A stretch of 64,000 nt of DNA from CAMFLJ01 sp963702555. Lineage in GTDB: Bacteria; Actinomycetota; Acidimicrobiia; Acidimicrobiales; Acidimicrobilacustridaceae. The translations under genes and the position numbers were made by a program. The stretch is from the NCBI GenBank assembly GCA_963702555.1, contig CAVPCW010000011.1, forward strand, positions 496,001 to 560,000, read 5' to 3'. The notes beneath the pieces were generated by a model. The model ran no database searches. It was given only the letters and a program-made list of their open reading frames with translations, and was not told where the DNA came from. Below are positions 41,793-51,101 of this stretch, in pieces (position 1 is the first letter of the stretch; each line of letters opens with the position of its first letter).

Positions 41793-43409
41793 ATGTTCGA
41801 CCTCGATGACCATGGGCTGGTCGCCTCGGCCACTCCACCACGTGACATCGGTGGACCTCGATCGGTGGCGCGCCTGATCGACGGAGCTCGCGCCGTCGAA
41901 CCGGACCGGGTGCTGCTCGTCGGCCGCCACGATCGCCACACGGCGGCCGACCTCGACGAGCTGAGCACCCGCGTGGCGGCGATGCTGCACCAGCTCGGTG
42001 TGCGGCCCGGGGCCCGGGTGGCCGCGGCCCTGCCCAACGACGACGCCATCGTGGTGGCGTTCCTCGGCGCGATGAAGGCCGGGGCGATCTGGGTCGGGTT
42101 GAACCGGGCACTGGCCGCGCCCGAGAAGGCGTACATGCTGCGCGATGCCCAGGTCTCGGTCCTGTTCGCCGACCCGGAGACAGCCGATCAGCTCGTCGAG
42201 GCGCGCCGCGAGCTGCCCGACCTCGATCGGGTCGTCGTGGTGGCCCCGGACGACGATGATCGTGACGAGTGGACGCAGCTCCTGCGTTCGGCTCCCGTCA
42301 TGGAGCTCGCCGACGTGGAACCCGGCTGGCCCGCCGCGATCGCCTACACGAGCGGCACGACCGGGTTCCCGAAGGGGGCCGTCCACACTCATCACAACCT
42401 GTTGCTCCCCGGCAAGGTCGGACGGCGACGACTGCTCCCCCCGGACCCGGCCCATCGACCGGTCATGGGGGTGGCATTGCCCCTCACCATCCTCAACCTC
42501 ATGGTGCTCGGTCCGATCGCCGCCTTCCAGAGCGGCACGCCGGTCGTGGCCATGGACCGCATCGACGCCGTGGGAATGGCCGAGTGGATCGAGCGGGAGC
42601 GGATCACGACGTTCGCCGCGGTCCCGGCCATGGTGCACGACCTGCTGACCCACCCGGACGTCAACGATGAGATGCTCCGCAGCATCGAGGCCATCGGCGT
42701 CGGCGGCGCCGACATGCCGGAGGCCTTCCGGCGGATGTACGAGGAGCGATTCGGTCGAAGGGTGGGCACCGGCTACGGCCTGACCGAAGCACCGACGAGC
42801 GTCACCATGGAGGACGTCGCCCTACCGCCGGTGCCGGGGACGTGCGGCCGGGCGCTGCCCCACATCCGGATCCAGATCGTCGACGGGGCCGGCGCCGAGC
42901 TGCCTTCTGGTGAGCCCGGTGAGGTGTGCATCGGCCCCGCGCTCGAGGGAGACCTCGCCGACGTCTACCGCCCCATGCTCGGCTACTGGAACCGGCCGGC
43001 CGAGAGCCGTGAGGCCCTCCGAGGGGGCGTGCTCCACACCAACGACGTCGGGTACCTCGACGACGACGGCAACCTCTTCATCAAGGACCGTCGCAACGAC
43101 CTCATCGTGCGGGGCGGAGCCAACGTCTATCCCGCCGAGGTGGAGCGAGTGCTGCACGACGAGCCGGCGGTCGCGGCGTGCGCGGTGATCGGCCGGCCCG
43201 ACGAGCGCCTGGGGGAGCGGGTGGTGGCATTCGTCGAGCTCGTTCCCGGGACCGAGCTCGACCCCGAGGCGTTGCTCGAGCGTTGTCGGGCGAACCTGGC
43301 CCGCTACAAGGTGCCGGAGTCGATCACCGTGGTCGAGCGCTTCGACCGCACGCCGATGGGCAAGATCCGCAAGACCACGCTGCGCGAGCGGGTCGCCGAC
43401 CAGGCGTGA
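41793..43409 (+). CDS. Acyl-CoA synthetase (AMP-forming), FadD-like, 538 aa
   Basis: This is the third CoA ligase of the island. Motifs are AIAYTSGTTGFPKGAVHTHHN (P-loop), VGTGYGLTEAPTS, NDVGYLDDDGNLFIKDRR, GGANVYPAEVERVL and TPMGKIRKTTLRE with the A10 lysine. GGGGGAG precedes ATG 41793; a GTG one codon earlier is possible. It diverges from the P450 operon across site 11 and converges with the crotonase at 43447 with only 37 bases between stops. The three ligases may act on the parent acid and on shortened intermediates. Confidence 0.92.
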   Translation: MFDLDDHGLVASATPPRDIGGPRSVARLIDGARAVEPDRVLLVGRHDRHTAADLDELSTRVAAMLHQLGVRPGARVAAALPNDDAIVVAFLGAMKAGAIWVGLNRALAAPEKAYMLRDAQVSVLFADPETADQLVEARRELPDLDRVVVVAPDDDDRDEWTQLLRSAPVMELADVEPGWPAAIAYTSGTTGFPKGAVHTHHNLLLPGKVGRRRLLPPDPAHRPVMGVALPLTILNLMVLGPIAAFQSGTPVVAMDRIDAVGMAEWIERERITTFAAVPAMVHDLLTHPDVNDEMLRSIEAIGVGGADMPEAFRRMYEERFGRRVGTGYGLTEAPTSVTMEDVALPPVPGTCGRALPHIRIQIVDGAGAELPSGEPGEVCIGPALEGDLADVYRPMLGYWNRPAESREALRGGVLHTNDVGYLDDDGNLFIKDRRNDLIVRGGANVYPAEVERVLHDEPAVAACAVIGRPDERLGERVVAFVELVPGTELDPEALLERCRANLARYKVPESITVVERFDRTPMGKIRKTTLRERVADQA

Positions 43410-43446
43410 TCGGCGACCCTTCTCGGAGCCGACTCGGCCGCGGTGA

Positions 43447-44349
43447 CTAGGCCGGCGCAGCGGCGCGAGCGGTGGTCTTCTCGGCCGGCACGACCGGCGC
43501 AGCGTCTTTCCAGGGGGCGACGCCGTCGGCGGGCTGGGCCGCCGGGAAGCGGTCGTCATGTACCTCCGCCCAGTGGGAGTGGTTGAGCTGGTGGATCGTG
43601 AAGCACACGTTGAGGGCGTTGTGGAAGCCCTGGTTGTCGACGGTCTGGTTGACGGACTCCTTGATCATGAGCGCGGTCATCGTCGGCAGCTCGGCGATCC
43701 GACGCGCCAACTCGTTGGTCCGCGCCGCGAGGTCGTCGCGCGGGAAGACCTTCGACACCATGCCGAGGCGGTGGGCCTCGTCGATGTCGAGGCTGTCCCC
43801 GGTCAGGAGGAGCTCCTTGGCCTTGCGGGGCCCGAACTCCCACGGGTGGGCGAAGTACTCGAGCCCGCACATGCCGAGCCGGGTGCCCACGACATCGGCG
43901 AAGGTGACGTCGTCGGCGCCGACGATCAGGTCGCAGGCCCACATCAACATCAGCCCGGCCCCGTAGACCTTGCCGTGGACCTCGGCGATGGTGATCTTGC
44001 GCAGGTTCCGCCACCGCAGCGTGTTCTGGAAGTAGTAGTGCCACTCGCCGAGCATCCGGGCCTCGGCTCCCTTGCGGGTGGCGCCGTTGATCTTGAACGT
44101 CGGATGGTTGGCGTACTCGTCACGAGCCTGGGCCGAGCCCATGTCGTGCCCCGACGAGAAGAGCGTCCCCTCGCCGCCCAGGATCACCACCCGCACCTGA
44201 TCGTCGGCCTGGGCGCGCATGAACGCGTCGTCGAGCTCGACGAGCATGCCGCGGTTCTGGGCGTTCCTCGCCTCGGGTCGGTCGAGCATGATTCGGGCGA
44301 TGAGGCCGTCGTCGAGGGTCTCGTAGCTGATGAACTCGTACTCGGGCAT
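43447..44349 (-). CDS. Crotonase-family protein, divergent active site, 300 aa
   Basis: This is an enoyl-CoA hydratase-like protein. The loops LFSSGHDMGS and HGKVYGAGLML are in place, but the first catalytic glutamate position reads FADVVGTRLGMCGLEYF, so it is not a standard hydratase. The second region, AKELLLTGD, keeps Glu. The family variant with EYFAHPWEFGPRKAKE is common in actinobacteria and may hydrolyse or isomerise ring-derived CoA esters. It has a 25-residue Ala/Pro tail. ATG 44349 follows AGAGGAG. Operator site 12 is 53 bases upstream, the last such site in the window. Confidence 0.88.
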   Translation of the reverse strand: MPEYEFISYETLDDGLIARIMLDRPEARNAQNRGMLVELDDAFMRAQADDQVRVVILGGEGTLFSSGHDMGSAQARDEYANHPTFKINGATRKGAEARMLGEWHYYFQNTLRWRNLRKITIAEVHGKVYGAGLMLMWACDLIVGADDVTFADVVGTRLGMCGLEYFAHPWEFGPRKAKELLLTGDSLDIDEAHRLGMVSKVFPRDDLAARTNELARRIAELPTMTALMIKESVNQTVDNQGFHNALNVCFTIHQLNHSHWAEVHDDRFPAAQPADGVAPWKDAAPVVPAEKTTARAAAPA

Positions 44350-44402
44350 CGGGGTGCTCCTCTGGCGATGGTCTCCGACGGGGAGTGATGGCGCCACGTA
44401 GA

Positions 44403-44416
44403 TGACGTGTCTGTCA
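44403..44416. promoter_or_regulatory. 14-bp dyad operator, site 12 (TGACG-TGTC-TGTCA)
   Basis: The site lies between the crotonase (minus) and metF (plus). It is near the crotonase, and metF has a -10-like element of its own 107 bases away, so it probably serves the crotonase only. No further copy was seen to position 64,000. Confidence 0.65.
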
Positions 44417-44522
44417 GAATACCCGTCGTGTCGCGCCGGGGTTTCTGGCTGGGAGTTCGGCTGCCTCGCCGGTCGGGAACTCGATGGTCGGGCCCGCTCG
44501 GTGGTCGCCTAGCCTCTCGACG

Positions 44523-45392
44523 ATGACGCGGATCGCCGACCTCCTCGCCGCGGGGCGCACCTGCTCGTTCGAGTTCTTCCCCCCGAAGACCGACGAGGCG
44601 GCGCGCTCGCTCGAGAAGACCATCGCCGAGCTCGAGGTGCTGCACCCGTCCTTCGTGTCGGTCACCTACGGCGCCGGCGGCTCCACCCGCGAGCGCACCC
44701 GCGACATCGTCATCCACATCGAGCGCGACACCGGCGTCACCGCCATGGCCCACCTGACCTGCGTCGGGCACACCACCGAGCAGCTCTCGGGCCTGCTGAA
44801 CGAGTACCGCGATGCCGGCATCTCCAACATCTTGGCCCTCGCCGGCGACCCGCCCCCCGATGCGCCCGACGCCTTCGACACCGGCGATTTCGTCCACGCC
44901 CTCGAGCTGGTCGAGCTGATCCGCGAGCACGACGCCTTCTCGGTCGGCGTGGCCGCCCACCCCGAGGGCCACCCCCGCTCGCCCGACCTCGAGTCCGACC
45001 GGCGTCACCTCGCCGCCAAGCTCGAGGCCGCCGACTTCGCCATCACCCAGTTCTTCTTCGAGGTCGAGCCGTACCTGTCGATGGTCGACGACCTCGCCGC
45101 CCTGGGCTGCACGAAGCCGGTGATCCCGGGGATCATGCCGGTCACCAACGCCGGCCAGGTCGCCCGGTTCGCCCAGCTCGCCGGGGCCGAGTTCCCGCGG
45201 CATCTCGCCGAGCGGTTCGAGGCGGTGGCCGACGACGCCGAGGCCGTGCGCCAGCTAGGCGTGCAGCTGGCCACCGAGCTCTGCGAGCGGCTGCTGGCCG
45301 AGGGCGTGCCCGGCCTGCACTTCTACACGTTGAACCGGTCGACGGCGACCCGCGAGATCGCCACCAACCTCGGCCTCGACCGCTCGAACTGA
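44523..45392 (+). CDS. metF: 5,10-methylenetetrahydrofolate reductase, 289 aa
   Basis: This TIM-barrel flavoprotein makes 5-methyl-tetrahydrofolate for methionine synthesis. FEFFPPKTDEA near residue 18, SVTYGAGGSTRERT and HLTCVGHT are family signatures, as is AITQFFFEVEPYL. The length matches bacterial enzymes. ATG 44523 has no Shine-Dalgarno sequence, but TAGCCT lies 8 bases before it, so transcription may begin at or near the start codon (leaderless). It is a housekeeping gene and marks the end of the catabolic island. Confidence 0.93.
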   Translation: MTRIADLLAAGRTCSFEFFPPKTDEAARSLEKTIAELEVLHPSFVSVTYGAGGSTRERTRDIVIHIERDTGVTAMAHLTCVGHTTEQLSGLLNEYRDAGISNILALAGDPPPDAPDAFDTGDFVHALELVELIREHDAFSVGVAAHPEGHPRSPDLESDRRHLAAKLEAADFAITQFFFEVEPYLSMVDDLAALGCTKPVIPGIMPVTNAGQVARFAQLAGAEFPRHLAERFEAVADDAEAVRQLGVQLATELCERLLAEGVPGLHFYTLNRSTATREIATNLGLDRSN

Positions 45393-45467
45393 GCCGGGCC
45401 TGCGTCGGGCACGGGTCGGGACTGAGCCCGGTCGCTCCGAGCGACCGACCGGACGGCACCCGTGTGG

Positions 45468-46295
45468 CTACGAGCTGGCGACCAGCGAGAGCTGGGTGGC
45501 GCCCGTGCCGTCGCGGAGCGTGACCTGCTGGCCGGTGCGCTCCCAGGTCGCCGAGGCGGTGAGGGCGGCGAGGAACTGCTGCTCGAAGGCCTGGGCATCG
45601 GCCTCGCACGCCATCATCGTGGCCGCCACGTTCCCGTCGATGACGATGGTGTCGCCGGTCACCTCGTAGGTGCCGGAGAACGAGTTGCAGCCGGTGTTGC
45701 CGCTCACCGTGCCGTCGGCGCCGAAGGTGATGTTGGCGTTCTCGGCCGCCGAGGAGCCGACGACGGCGCCGTTGCCGTTGTTGACGCCGGTGACGGCGTA
45801 GGCGCCCTCGATGCCGTCGGGGCCCCGGGTCCAGGTGAACAGGGCGCTCCCGGAGGAGTCCTCCATGGTGAGGGTGGTGCCGCTGAGCGTGGAGTCGGTG
45901 ACCTTCGGAAGGCCGGTGGTGAGCGCCGTCTCCTGGGCGGTGACCGCGGGGTCGGTGCACGCCATCTGGTTCATGGCGCCGGGGGTGATGGTGAACGCAC
46001 CGTTGGGTGAGCCGGTCCAGGTGCCGACCAGGTTGTTGCAGCCGGTGGTGCCGGCGAACTTCCCGCCGGTGGTGAGGGTGATGGTGGCCGGTGTGGCGGC
46101 GGCCGGGGTCTGGGCCGAGCCCGACAGGTAGGAGGTGAGGGTCCAGGCGCCGTCGATGCCATCGCCGTCGGAGGTGGTGGTCGCCGTGGTGGAGGCCGAG
46201 CTGCCGGAGCTGGAGCTGCTCGATCCGCAGGCGGTCGCCACGAGGGCGAGGGTGGCGAGGGCGATGGCGGCCAGGACGGCGAAGTGTCGACGCAT
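45468..46295 (-). CDS. META-domain lipoprotein (two HslJ-like domains), 275 aa
   Basis: This is a secreted lipoprotein. The signal peptide MRRHFAVLAAIALATLALVA ends in TAC, giving a lipobox cysteine at about residue 23, followed by a Ser-rich linker. Two META/HslJ-like domains follow, each with the signature GGKFAGTTGCNNLVG or GTVSGNTGCNSFSG and a later MACTDP or MACEAD. Members are thought to act in envelope stress or heat-shock response, but function is unproven. ATG 46295 begins the signal; longer starts would spoil it. The gene diverges from the ABC exporter. Confidence 0.87.
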   Translation of the reverse strand: MRRHFAVLAAIALATLALVATACGSSSSSSGSSASTTATTTSDGDGIDGAWTLTSYLSGSAQTPAAATPATITLTTGGKFAGTTGCNNLVGTWTGSPNGAFTITPGAMNQMACTDPAVTAQETALTTGLPKVTDSTLSGTTLTMEDSSGSALFTWTRGPDGIEGAYAVTGVNNGNGAVVGSSAAENANITFGADGTVSGNTGCNSFSGTYEVTGDTIVIDGNVAATMMACEADAQAFEQQFLAALTASATWERTGQQVTLRDGTGATQLSLVASS

Positions 46296-46445
46296 GGCCG
46301 AGACGTTATGCGCCGAGGGGACGCGGGCATGGGTCATGGGTCCCGGGCGGTCGTGGTGGCAGACGGCCGTCGCGGGGGCGACCACCACCCCGGTAACCTC
46401 CGCCGTGGCCCCCGGGGCCATGTAGGGGAACGCCCGAGGAGCGAC

Positions 46446-48227
46446 GTGGAGCAGAACCCGCCGGTGCAGTCAGGCAGCATCGCCCGTCGCGGTGCGCGCC
46501 TGCTGTGGGGCTATGTCCGGGCCAACCCGGCGCCGTTCCTCGTCTCCATCACCGGTGCGGCGATCTACGCGGGCGCCGCGGTGGCGATGACCATGGCCCT
46601 CGGCCGCATCACCAACGACGTGATCGTGCCCTCGTTCGAGACGGGCCGGGTGTCGGCGAGCACGGTGCTGGCGGCCGGCGCCACCCTGATGATCATCGGG
46701 TTCATCCGGGCCTCCACCATCGCCCTGCGGCGCTACTTCGCCGCCATGCTCACCTACCGCACCCAGGCGGGGTGGCGCCGTCGCCTCAGCGCCACCTACC
46801 TCGAGGTGCCGCTGCGCTACCACCGGCGCACGTCCACCGGTCAGCTGCTCGCCCACGCCGACGCCGACATCCTGGCGGCCACCGAGGTCGTCAACGCCCT
46901 CCCGTTCACCATCGGCGTGCTCACGCTGGTCGTGGTCGCCGTCATCAGCCTGGCGACCGTCGACTGGATGCTGATGCTGGTCGCCCTGCTGCTGTTCCCG
47001 ACGCTCGCGATCGTGAACCGGCTCTACACCAGCCGGGTCGAGAAGCCCATCGGCGAGGTGCAGCAGCGGGTGGGCGAGGTCAGCAGCGTCGCCCACGAGA
47101 GCTTCGACGGTGCCCTGGTCATCAAGACCCTCGGGCGGGCCCCCGACGAGATCGAGCGCCTCGATGCCGCGGCCGCCCGGCTGCAGGAGGCCCGCATCGG
47201 GGTCGGCCGCATCCGGGGAACGTTCGAGCCCATGATCGACACCATCCCGAACCTGGGCATCATCGCCCTGCTGCTGATCGGGTCGTGGCAGGTCTCGATC
47301 GGCCGCCTCGACACCGGCCAGGTCGTGCAGGCGGCCGCCCTGTTCGCGCTGCTGGCGTTCCCGATGAGGGTCGTCGGCTTCTTCCTCCAGGAGCTGCCCC
47401 GCAGCGTCGTGGCGTCGGCCCGCCTCTCGATCGTCCTCGAGAACGAGCGCGAGGCCGCGGGCGCGCCGGTCGACTCGCCCGACCTCCCGGACGGCCCGCT
47501 CTCCGTCGAGTTGCGGGGTGTGAGCTACCGCCACGGCGACGACCCGCCCGTGCTCGACCGGCTCGACCTCGACGTGCCCGCCGGTGAGGTCGTGGCCCTC
47601 GTCGGGGCCACCGGCGCCGGCAAGTCGTCGCTGTGCGAGCTGCTGCCCCGCCTCGTCGACCCCGACAGCGGGTCGGTGCACCTCGGCGGCGTCGACCTGC
47701 GCGACCTCGACCCGGAGGCGGTCCGGGCCGCGGTGGCCCTCGTCTTCCAGGAGACCTTCCTCTTCGCCGACAGCGTGCGCGAGAACGTCACCCTCGGCGA
47801 GGACATCGACGACGACGCCCTGCGGTCGGCCGCCGCCATCGCCCACGCCGCCGACTTCGTCGACCGCCTGCCCGAGGGCTGGGACACCGTCGTGGGGGAG
47901 CGCGGCGTCACCCTCTCCGGTGGTCAGCGCCAGCGCCTCGCCCTCACCCGCGCCCTCCTGCGCCGGCCCCGGGTGCTGGTGCTCGACGACGCCACCAGTG
48001 CGGTCGACCCCGTCATCGAGGCGGCGATCCTCGCCGACCTGCGCCGCTCGCTCGCCACCTCGACCCTGGTCGTGGCCCACCGCATCTCCACCATCGAGCT
48101 GGCCGACCGGGTCGCGTTCCTCGACGAGGGCCGCATCGTCGCCGAGGGCTCGCACCAGGAGCTGCTCGCCACCGTTCCCGCCTACGGCCGCCTCGTGCGG
48201 GCCTACGCCGAGGCGGCCGAGCGATGA
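46446..48227 (+). CDS. ABC exporter subunit A (degenerate Walker B), 593 aa
   Basis: This is a type-IV ABC exporter half: six membrane helices then an ATPase. Walker A is GATGAGKSS, the signature LSGGQRQ. Walker B is VLVLDDATSAVD with Asp replacing the catalytic Glu. Together with the LSVGE signature of subunit B, this makes one non-hydrolysing site, as in heterodimeric exporters such as TM287/288. The GTG start follows CGAGGAGCGAC. The stop overlaps the start of subunit B by ATGA. The cargo (drug, lipid or peptide) cannot be read. Confidence 0.9.
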   Translation: MEQNPPVQSGSIARRGARLLWGYVRANPAPFLVSITGAAIYAGAAVAMTMALGRITNDVIVPSFETGRVSASTVLAAGATLMIIGFIRASTIALRRYFAAMLTYRTQAGWRRRLSATYLEVPLRYHRRTSTGQLLAHADADILAATEVVNALPFTIGVLTLVVVAVISLATVDWMLMLVALLLFPTLAIVNRLYTSRVEKPIGEVQQRVGEVSSVAHESFDGALVIKTLGRAPDEIERLDAAAARLQEARIGVGRIRGTFEPMIDTIPNLGIIALLLIGSWQVSIGRLDTGQVVQAAALFALLAFPMRVVGFFLQELPRSVVASARLSIVLENEREAAGAPVDSPDLPDGPLSVELRGVSYRHGDDPPVLDRLDLDVPAGEVVALVGATGAGKSSLCELLPRLVDPDSGSVHLGGVDLRDLDPEAVRAAVALVFQETFLFADSVRENVTLGEDIDDDALRSAAAIAHAADFVDRLPEGWDTVVGERGVTLSGGQRQRLALTRALLRRPRVLVLDDATSAVDPVIEAAILADLRRSLATSTLVVAHRISTIELADRVAFLDEGRIVAEGSHQELLATVPAYGRLVRAYAEAAER

Positions 48228-50179
48228 CCGACCGCGTGGTCGACGCCGCCCACGACGAGCTCGTCACCCTCGAGCACGGCGCCGCCTTCGACGACCCCAC
48301 CGCCATCGAGCGCGACCTCGCCCGCGAGCAGGAGCAGCACGCCCAGGACCAGGAGCAGCAGGAGCGCCGCCGGGCCCTCGCCGTGCTGCGCCGGGGCCTG
48401 GCCGACAGCCCCGAGCTGCGCCAGGGCCTACGCCTCACGGTGCTGTTCGCCGTGCTCGTGGCCGTCGGCCGGCTCACCATCCCCGTGCTCGTGCAGCAGG
48501 TCATCGACAAGGGCCTGCTCGCCGACGAGGGCTTCCGCCCCGCGTTCACGCTGCTGGCGTGCGGCGGCGCGGCTGTGATCGTCATCGGGGTGATGCTGCT
48601 CAGCCGGGTCACCTACGTCCGCCTCGTGAAGGCCGCCGAGGCCATGCTCCGCAGCCTGCGGGTGCGGGCGTTCACCCACGTCCACAAGCTGCCCATGGCC
48701 GACCACGACGCCACCCGCCGGGGTGAGCTCACCTCCCGGGTCACCAGCGACATCGAGACCATCGCCCGGTTCGCCCAGTACGGCGGCGTCGCCTGGATCG
48801 TGAACTCGGTCGTCATCGTGGGCACCCTCGCCCTGATGGCGGTCTACGCCTGGCAGCTGGCCATCGTCACGATGGTCCTCGCCGCCCCGGTGCTGCCGTT
48901 GTTCCGGGTGATGCAGCGCCGCCAGCTGAAGGCCTACGACCAGGTGCGGTCGCGGGTCGGCGAGACCCTCTCCGAGGTGTCCGAGGCCGTGCAGGGCGCC
49001 GCCCCGATCCGCGCCTACGGCATGCAGCGGCGGGCGTCGCAGCGGCTCGACGTCGCCATCCAGCGCCAGTTCCGCGCCGAGATGGGTGCGGCCAAGTGGT
49101 TCGCGCTGATGTTCCCTCTCGGCGACCTCTTCGGCGGCATGGCACTGGCCGCCGTCACCATGGTCGGCGTGTGGTGGGGCCCGGAGTGGGGCCTCAACGC
49201 CGGCGGACTGGTGGCCTGCCTGTTCCTGGTGCAGCTCATCCTCGGCCCCATCGGCGAGCTGGGCGAGGTCCTCGACCAGACCCAGACCGCCATCGCCGGC
49301 TGGTCGAAGGTGCTCGACCTGCTCGACACCCCGATCACGCTCGTCGAGCCCGACGACGGCCGGGCACTGCCCCTCGGCCCGCTCGCCGTGCACGCCGCGG
49401 GCGTCGGCTTCACCTACCGCACCGGTGGGCCCGTGCTGAGCGACGTCGACGTCGACATCCCGGCCGGGGCCAGCGTCGCCATCGTGGGCGAGACGGGCTC
49501 GGGCAAGACCACCTTCGCCAAGTTGCTCTCCCGCCTCGCCGACCCCAGCGAGGGCTCGGTCACCGTCGGTGGGGTGCCTCTGCCCGACGTCGACCCCCGC
49601 TCGCGCACCGAGCGCATCCGGATGGTGCCCCAGGACGGCTTCGTGTTCGATGCCAGCCTCGGCGAGAACATCGCCATGGGCCACCCCGGCGCCACCCTCG
49701 ACGACGTCCGCCGCTCCATCGACGAGCTCGGCCTCGGGGAGTGGGTCGCGGGCATGCCCCGCGGGCTCGACACCGAGGTGGGTGAGCGCGGCGAGGGCCT
49801 GAGCGTCGGTGAGCGCCAGCTCGTCGCCCTCCTGCGGGCCCAGCTCGCCGACCCCGGCCTGCTCGTGCTCGACGAGGCCACCAGCGCCGTCGACCCCCGC
49901 ACCGAGCGCTCGCTCACCACCGCGCTCCACCGTCTCGCCGAGGGCCGCACCACGGTGAGCGTGGCCCATCGCCTCTCGACCGCCGAGCAGGCCGACCTGG
50001 TGCTCGTCTTCGACGCGGGCCACCTGGTCGAGGAGGGCAGCCACGCCGAGCTGGTCGCCCTCGGCGGGCGCTACGCCGAGCTCTACCGCAGCTGGTTGGG
50101 CAACACCGGTCAGGTCGTCGACGCCGGGGCCGAGGCCGAAGACCCCACGACGCGAGCGGAGCCCGTCGACCCGCTCTAG
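48224..50179 (+). CDS. ABC exporter subunit B (canonical Walker B), 651 aa
   Basis: This is the partner exporter half. An N-terminal extension of about 80 residues, rich in Glu and Gln (EQEQHAQDQEQQERRR), precedes the first membrane helix and may be a coiled coil. The ATPase has Walker A GETGSGKTT and Walker B LLVLDEATSAVD with Glu, but its signature is LSVGERQ instead of LSGGQ. The combined active site is therefore Walker A/B of this subunit with LSGGQ of subunit A. The stop is 11 bases before the esterase gene. Confidence 0.9.
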   Translation: MTDRVVDAAHDELVTLEHGAAFDDPTAIERDLAREQEQHAQDQEQQERRRALAVLRRGLADSPELRQGLRLTVLFAVLVAVGRLTIPVLVQQVIDKGLLADEGFRPAFTLLACGGAAVIVIGVMLLSRVTYVRLVKAAEAMLRSLRVRAFTHVHKLPMADHDATRRGELTSRVTSDIETIARFAQYGGVAWIVNSVVIVGTLALMAVYAWQLAIVTMVLAAPVLPLFRVMQRRQLKAYDQVRSRVGETLSEVSEAVQGAAPIRAYGMQRRASQRLDVAIQRQFRAEMGAAKWFALMFPLGDLFGGMALAAVTMVGVWWGPEWGLNAGGLVACLFLVQLILGPIGELGEVLDQTQTAIAGWSKVLDLLDTPITLVEPDDGRALPLGPLAVHAAGVGFTYRTGGPVLSDVDVDIPAGASVAIVGETGSGKTTFAKLLSRLADPSEGSVTVGGVPLPDVDPRSRTERIRMVPQDGFVFDASLGENIAMGHPGATLDDVRRSIDELGLGEWVAGMPRGLDTEVGERGEGLSVGERQLVALLRAQLADPGLLVLDEATSAVDPRTERSLTTALHRLAEGRTTVSVAHRLSTAEQADLVLVFDAGHLVEEGSHAELVALGGRYAELYRSWLGNTGQVVDAGAEAEDPTTRAEPVDPL

Positions 50180-50190
50180 GGTGCCGGGCC

Positions 50191-51084
50191 ATGGCTAGCG
50201 AGGAATACCAGGCGTTCCAGAAGATGATGGCGGAGCGGCCCGTGCCGCCGCCCCCGGCGAACCTGCAGGAGCTGCGGGACCGCATCGACAACAACATGAA
50301 GGACCTGCCCCTCGCCGAGGGCACCGAGGCCGTCGAGGTCGACGCCGACGGCGTGCCCTGCATCGAGGTGCGGGTGGCCGACGCCGGTGCCGACGCCCCG
50401 GTGCTGCTCTACTTCCACGGCGGCGGGTTCCGCATGGCGTCGGCTCTGGCCTACCGATCGTTCGGGTCGCAGCTGGCCAAGGCCATCGGCGGGAGGGTGC
50501 TCCTGGTCGATTACCGACTGGCCCCCGAGAACCCGTTCCCGGCCGCGGCCGACGACGCCGAGACGGCCTACCGCTGGCTGATCGCCCAGGGCACCGACCC
50601 GGGCAAGGTCGTGGTGGCGGGCGACTCCGCCGGCGGCGGGCTCACCGCCTCGCTGGCGCTGCGAACGCTGGCCCAGGGACCCGTGCCCGCCGCGCTGATC
50701 TGCAGCTCGCCGGTCACCGACCTCACCAACAGCGGCGCCACCTACGACACGAACGCCGAGTCCGACAAGCTCTGGTCGCGCAACTCGGCCGAGGAGGTCG
50801 CCGAGCTCTACCTCGCCGGCCACGACCCCACCGACCCGCAGGCCTCGCCGCTCCTCGGCTCGTGGGAGGGCTCCCCGCCCCTGCTCGTCCAGGTCGGCTC
50901 GGTCGAGACGCTGCTCGACGACTCCGTCCGCCTGGTCGACAAGGTCAACGCCGCCGGCGGCGAGGCCGTCCTGCAGGTCTACGAGGACATGCCCCACGTG
51001 TGGCAGATGAGCTACCCGGCGTTCCCCGAGGCCGTCTCGGCGGTCGACGAGATGGCCGCCTGGGTCGAGCGCTTCACCGCCTGA
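50191..51084 (+). CDS. Alpha/beta-hydrolase, HSL-type esterase, 297 aa
   Basis: This is a serine esterase of the hormone-sensitive-lipase group. The oxyanion motif YFHGGGF is at about residue 75, the nucleophile elbow GDSAGG at about 148, the acidic-residue region VGSVETLLDDS, and the catalytic His in MPHVWQM. The acidic residue may be Glu or Asp in that stretch. The length is normal. The protein starts with a hydrophilic helix rich in Pro. It lies 11 bases after the exporter and 17 bases before the SnoaL-like gene. Confidence 0.9.
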   Translation: MASEEYQAFQKMMAERPVPPPPANLQELRDRIDNNMKDLPLAEGTEAVEVDADGVPCIEVRVADAGADAPVLLYFHGGGFRMASALAYRSFGSQLAKAIGGRVLLVDYRLAPENPFPAAADDAETAYRWLIAQGTDPGKVVVAGDSAGGGLTASLALRTLAQGPVPAALICSSPVTDLTNSGATYDTNAESDKLWSRNSAEEVAELYLAGHDPTDPQASPLLGSWEGSPPLLVQVGSVETLLDDSVRLVDKVNAAGGEAVLQVYEDMPHVWQMSYPAFPEAVSAVDEMAAWVERFTA

Positions 51085-51101
51085 TCGCCGGAGGCCATGC
51101 C

